From Bifidobacterium catenulatum PV20-2 (GTDB taxonomy: Bacteria; Actinomycetota; Actinomycetes; Actinomycetales; Bifidobacteriaceae): 64,000 nucleotides of DNA. The notes below the pieces were generated by a model. The model was given only the letters and a program-made list of their open reading frames with translations, searched no databases and had not been told where the DNA came from. This document shows positions 61,836 through 64,000 of this stretch, piece after piece (positions within the stretch are counted from its first letter, which is position 1; each line of letters opens with the position of its first letter). A program made the position numbers and the translations under genes. Where the stretch lies: NCBI RefSeq assembly GCF_000800455.1, contig NZ_CP007456.1, positions 620,001 through 684,000 on the forward strand, written 5' to 3'.

Positions 61836-62774
61836 ATGATTAGTACAACCCCCATCGTCATCGATTGTGATCCAGGCGTCGACGACAGCTATGCCATCGC
61901 CATGGCTCATGCTCATCCAGGCTTCGACATTGTGGCCATCACGGCCGTCGAAGGCAATGTGCCTGCTAGGCTTACCCGGCATAACGCATTGTGTCTAGCG
62001 GATACATTGGGTATTGACTGTCGTGTGGCGTTCGGCGCAGAAAAACCGTTGCGCAAGGCGTACGATCGTGATGCTTCGTCTATTCATGGGGCTTCCGGTG
62101 TAGGCGACGTGGTGTTCGACCCCCCGTCAATTGAGCCTGACCCCAAGCCGGCATGGGATGTGATCTACGAGGAAGCAGTCAAAGCCGAAGGGCGTTTGAT
62201 TTTGTTCGCCACCGGTCCGCTCACCAATATCGCGCTGACATTGCAGCATCACCCGGATCTGCCGAAGTACATCAACCGTTTCTGCATCATGGGCGGTGGC
62301 ACATTCGGTAACATCACTAAATTTGCCGAATTCAACGTATTCATCGATCCGACGGCGGCTCGTGAGGTGTTTGCTCAGCTGCCCGTTGAGATGATTGGTT
62401 TGAATATCACGCATGCGGCGGCGCTGACCGAAGCTGATTTTCAGGAAATGCTCGCTATTGGTGGCGATTCACGTCCCTCGAAGATGCTCCATGAGTTGGC
62501 CACGTTCTCCGAGCGGCAAAGTCATCTGCCTGGCTCGGACAACAGTGTCATTCATGACGCGGTAGCTGTCGCATCAGTGATCAATCCAGACCTGATTGAA
62601 TACGATGAGCGATACGTGTACGTTGAGGACGGCGATAATGCTGAGAACAGTGGGCAGACTGTTATCGAGCCAGAGGACGATCTTCGTGAGCCGAAGTGCA
62701 AGGTCGGCATGAAGGTGGATCGTGACGCCTTTGCTGTCATGCTCAAGGGTGTCTTCCATCATTATGCGGAGTGA
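61836..62774 (+). CDS. Inosine/uridine-preferring nucleoside hydrolase
   Basis: 312 aa. The calcium-binding N-terminal motif IVIDCDPGVDDSYAIAMA, TGPLTNIAL and the C-terminal DAVAVASVINPDL aspartate are family hallmarks. It cleaves ribonucleosides to base and ribose. AAAGGAG at 7 nt from the ATG. Substrate preference among nucleosides cannot be seen. Confidence 0.9.
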   Translation: MISTTPIVIDCDPGVDDSYAIAMAHAHPGFDIVAITAVEGNVPARLTRHNALCLADTLGIDCRVAFGAEKPLRKAYDRDASSIHGASGVGDVVFDPPSIEPDPKPAWDVIYEEAVKAEGRLILFATGPLTNIALTLQHHPDLPKYINRFCIMGGGTFGNITKFAEFNVFIDPTAAREVFAQLPVEMIGLNITHAAALTEADFQEMLAIGGDSRPSKMLHELATFSERQSHLPGSDNSVIHDAVAVASVINPDLIEYDERYVYVEDGDNAENSGQTVIEPEDDLREPKCKVGMKVDRDAFAVMLKGVFHHYAE

Positions 62775-63082
62775 CTGTTTTTCTTGGGCATAGCTAGGGC
62801 TGCTTCCGTATGGGGCGGCCCCTGCTCTATATCAGTTGTAATGCAGTCGGCTATCCACCATATCCAGCATTGCTGGGTGTTAATGAATGAGATTGATGAT
62901 GACGATTGAGACGACTTTGATTGGCGGACTATTGCCGGTCTTATGGCGGGATATGGATTCAGAGAGACAGTAGTCTTTATAGATTGAACGGATTTGAGGC
63001 ACTGAATGCCGCAATCTTCGAAGATCGGCAAGCGGCTATATTCCCGATGCCATACACTGAAAGGTGCTGAAAGGGGAATGAT
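62775..63082. other. Intergenic region without recognised gene
   Basis: 308 bp. A GC-rich imperfect hairpin (GGGCTGC...GGCGGCCCC, about 62799-62824) lies 25 bp after the nucleoside hydrolase stop and may terminate transcription. The rest is rich in stops on both strands; a minus-strand open frame (62762-63199) has no recognisable product. TATAGATT near 62976 could be a -10 for the kinase gene. Nothing else seen. Confidence 0.4.
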
Positions 63083-64000
63083 ATGGCACTTACCGAACGC
63101 GAACGACAGATTCTGAAGAAGATCGAGCAGAATCCGATGATCAGCCAAAACGAGTTGGCTGAATGGTGCGGCATCACCCGTTCCGGTGTGGCCGCGCATA
63201 TCTCCAACCTGATGAAGAAGGGATACATTCAGGGCAAAGGCTATGTGCTCACGCCGCCTCGCTATGTGGCGGTCATCGGCGCGATCAACATGGATGTGTA
63301 CGGCATTGCCGACAACGACGTGGTGGGGGAGAGCTCCAATGTCGGCAGCATCGTCTCAACGGTCGGCGGCATCGCCCGCAACGTCTCCTTCAACCTGGGG
63401 CATCTCGGCGTGCGCAACTACCTGATCTCCGTATATGGCGACGACGAGGATGGCGAGCATGTACGCAGCGACTCCTTCGCCAACGGCATCGACATCACCT
63501 ACTGCAGGCAGCTTCCGAATGCGTCCACATCGCGCTACCTTTCGGTGGTCGATGCCGATGGGAAGCAGATCGTCGCCCTCGATGATATGAAGATCAGCGA
63601 GAGCATCACGCCTGAATTCCTGGAACAGCGGGAACCGGTGATAGTCAATGCCGAGGCGGTGGTGATCGATTCCAGCCTACCGTCGCAAACATTGGCATGG
63701 GTGTGCAGCAAGGTGAGTAGGCCCATTTTCGCAAGGGTGGTGTCCGTTAACAAGGCAGAGCGCTTGGTGCCGGTACTGGGGAATGTCGACACATTGGTGC
63801 TGAGTGAGGCCGAATCGCAGTTGATTTCGGGAATCGCAGTGCATGACGAGCGGACCGCGCATACCTGCATGGAGGCGCTCGCCAAGGCCGGTGTGAAGCA
63901 CGCGCTGATGTTTGTGCAGGGGCTTGGCCTGATATATCGCGGCGACGAGGAGACGGTGACCGTGCCGTTGCCCAAGGGCGACTCGCATGCGCTGCAGCTT
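63083..64000 (+). CDS. HTH-PfkB carbohydrate/nucleoside kinase, 3' end outside window
   Basis: 306 codons are visible with no stop. The N-terminal 60 residues form a winged helix (ERERQILKKIEQNPMISQNE, WCGITRSGVAAHISNLMKKG), followed by a PfkB ribokinase-fold domain (VAVIGAINMDVYGIA, VGGIARNVSFNLGHLG, YGDDEDGEHV, VDADGKQIVALDDM). This fusion is typical of pseudouridine kinase-like proteins, which often sit with pseudouridine glycosidase and nucleoside transporters; the ATP-binding end lies beyond the window. AAAGGGG precedes the ATG by about 6 nt. Confidence 0.85.
   Translation, partial: MALTERERQILKKIEQNPMISQNELAEWCGITRSGVAAHISNLMKKGYIQGKGYVLTPPRYVAVIGAINMDVYGIADNDVVGESSNVGSIVSTVGGIARNVSFNLGHLGVRNYLISVYGDDEDGEHVRSDSFANGIDITYCRQLPNASTSRYLSVVDADGKQIVALDDMKISESITPEFLEQREPVIVNAEAVVIDSSLPSQTLAWVCSKVSRPIFARVVSVNKAERLVPVLGNVDTLVLSEAESQLISGIAVHDERTAHTCMEALAKAGVKHALMFVQGLGLIYRGDEETVTVPLPKGDSHALQL

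Noticed and set aside
62762..63199. 145-codon minus-strand ORF in the gap before the kinase
   Set aside because: Overlaps the kinase start, has no ribosome binding site and shows no protein-like pattern.

Overview
The window is a stretch of a Bifidobacterium-like actinobacterial chromosome, probably of the B. adolescentis / B. pseudocatenulatum kind. This is inferred from gene content and codon use, because no rRNA or species marker is present. Pointers are a recQ-luxS pair, tRNAs with and without an encoded CCA, an actinobacterial-type cystathionine beta-synthase, an IS256-type remnant and a chromosomal TetM-like GTPase. Both window ends cut genes: a peptide-type ABC binding protein on the left and a HTH-PfkB kinase on the right.

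Layout. 1-5 kb: a five-gene peptide/nickel-type ABC importer ending in a perfect 21-bp terminator hairpin. 5.1-7.7 kb: a reverse transsulfuration pair (cbs-like, then a gamma-family enzyme) behind a probably leaderless micro-ORF that encodes four consecutive cysteines. 7.7-11.2 kb: an operator-like palindrome, a hairpin leader and a collapsed ABC exporter remnant, then recQ, luxS and an acetyltransferase. 11.4-18.2 kb: an APC permease (minus strand), alr, dnaG and an anion-type transporter. 18.3-21.6 kb: tRNA-Arg, a TetM-like GTPase, three minus-strand tRNAs (Val, Val, Gly) and a GNAT protein.

21.9-39.7 kb is a large sulfur and methionine block. It holds a polar amino-acid ABC importer; a ketopantoate-reductase-family gene with metQ-metN-metI and an aminotransferase; a UroD-fold protein carrying the HxC...C zinc pattern of thiol methyltransferases, with a Liv-type ABC importer whose two permeases and two ATPases are each fused; and two gamma-family sulfur enzymes (cystathionine synthase/lyase type and MetY type). 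Three promoters in this block share the pattern CATAA-N8-TATA; two of them also share an identically placed downstream element. I read this as one regulon. The importer, the methyltransferase-like enzyme and the thiol-forming enzymes could together assimilate an imported sulfur or methyl donor, but the substrate is unknown.

39.9-53 kb: an ABC ATPase remnant, a glutaredoxin-like protein, an SPFH membrane protein, an ABC exporter-type operon with a secreted/membrane-anchored middle protein, a dxs-like gene, an MDR oxidoreductase, purE-purK, a Fur-family regulator and an LtaS-like phosphotransferase. 53.2-64 kb: a nucleoside salvage island (deoC, deoB, deoD, a SorC/DeoR-type regulator, deoA/pdp, nupC, an MFS transporter, a nucleoside hydrolase, a PfkB kinase), bounded on the left by an IS256-type transposase fragment. 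The deoC and pdp promoters share a 13-nt identical element that probably binds the DeoR-type regulator. No CRISPR array, rRNA, prophage or intact insertion sequence was seen.
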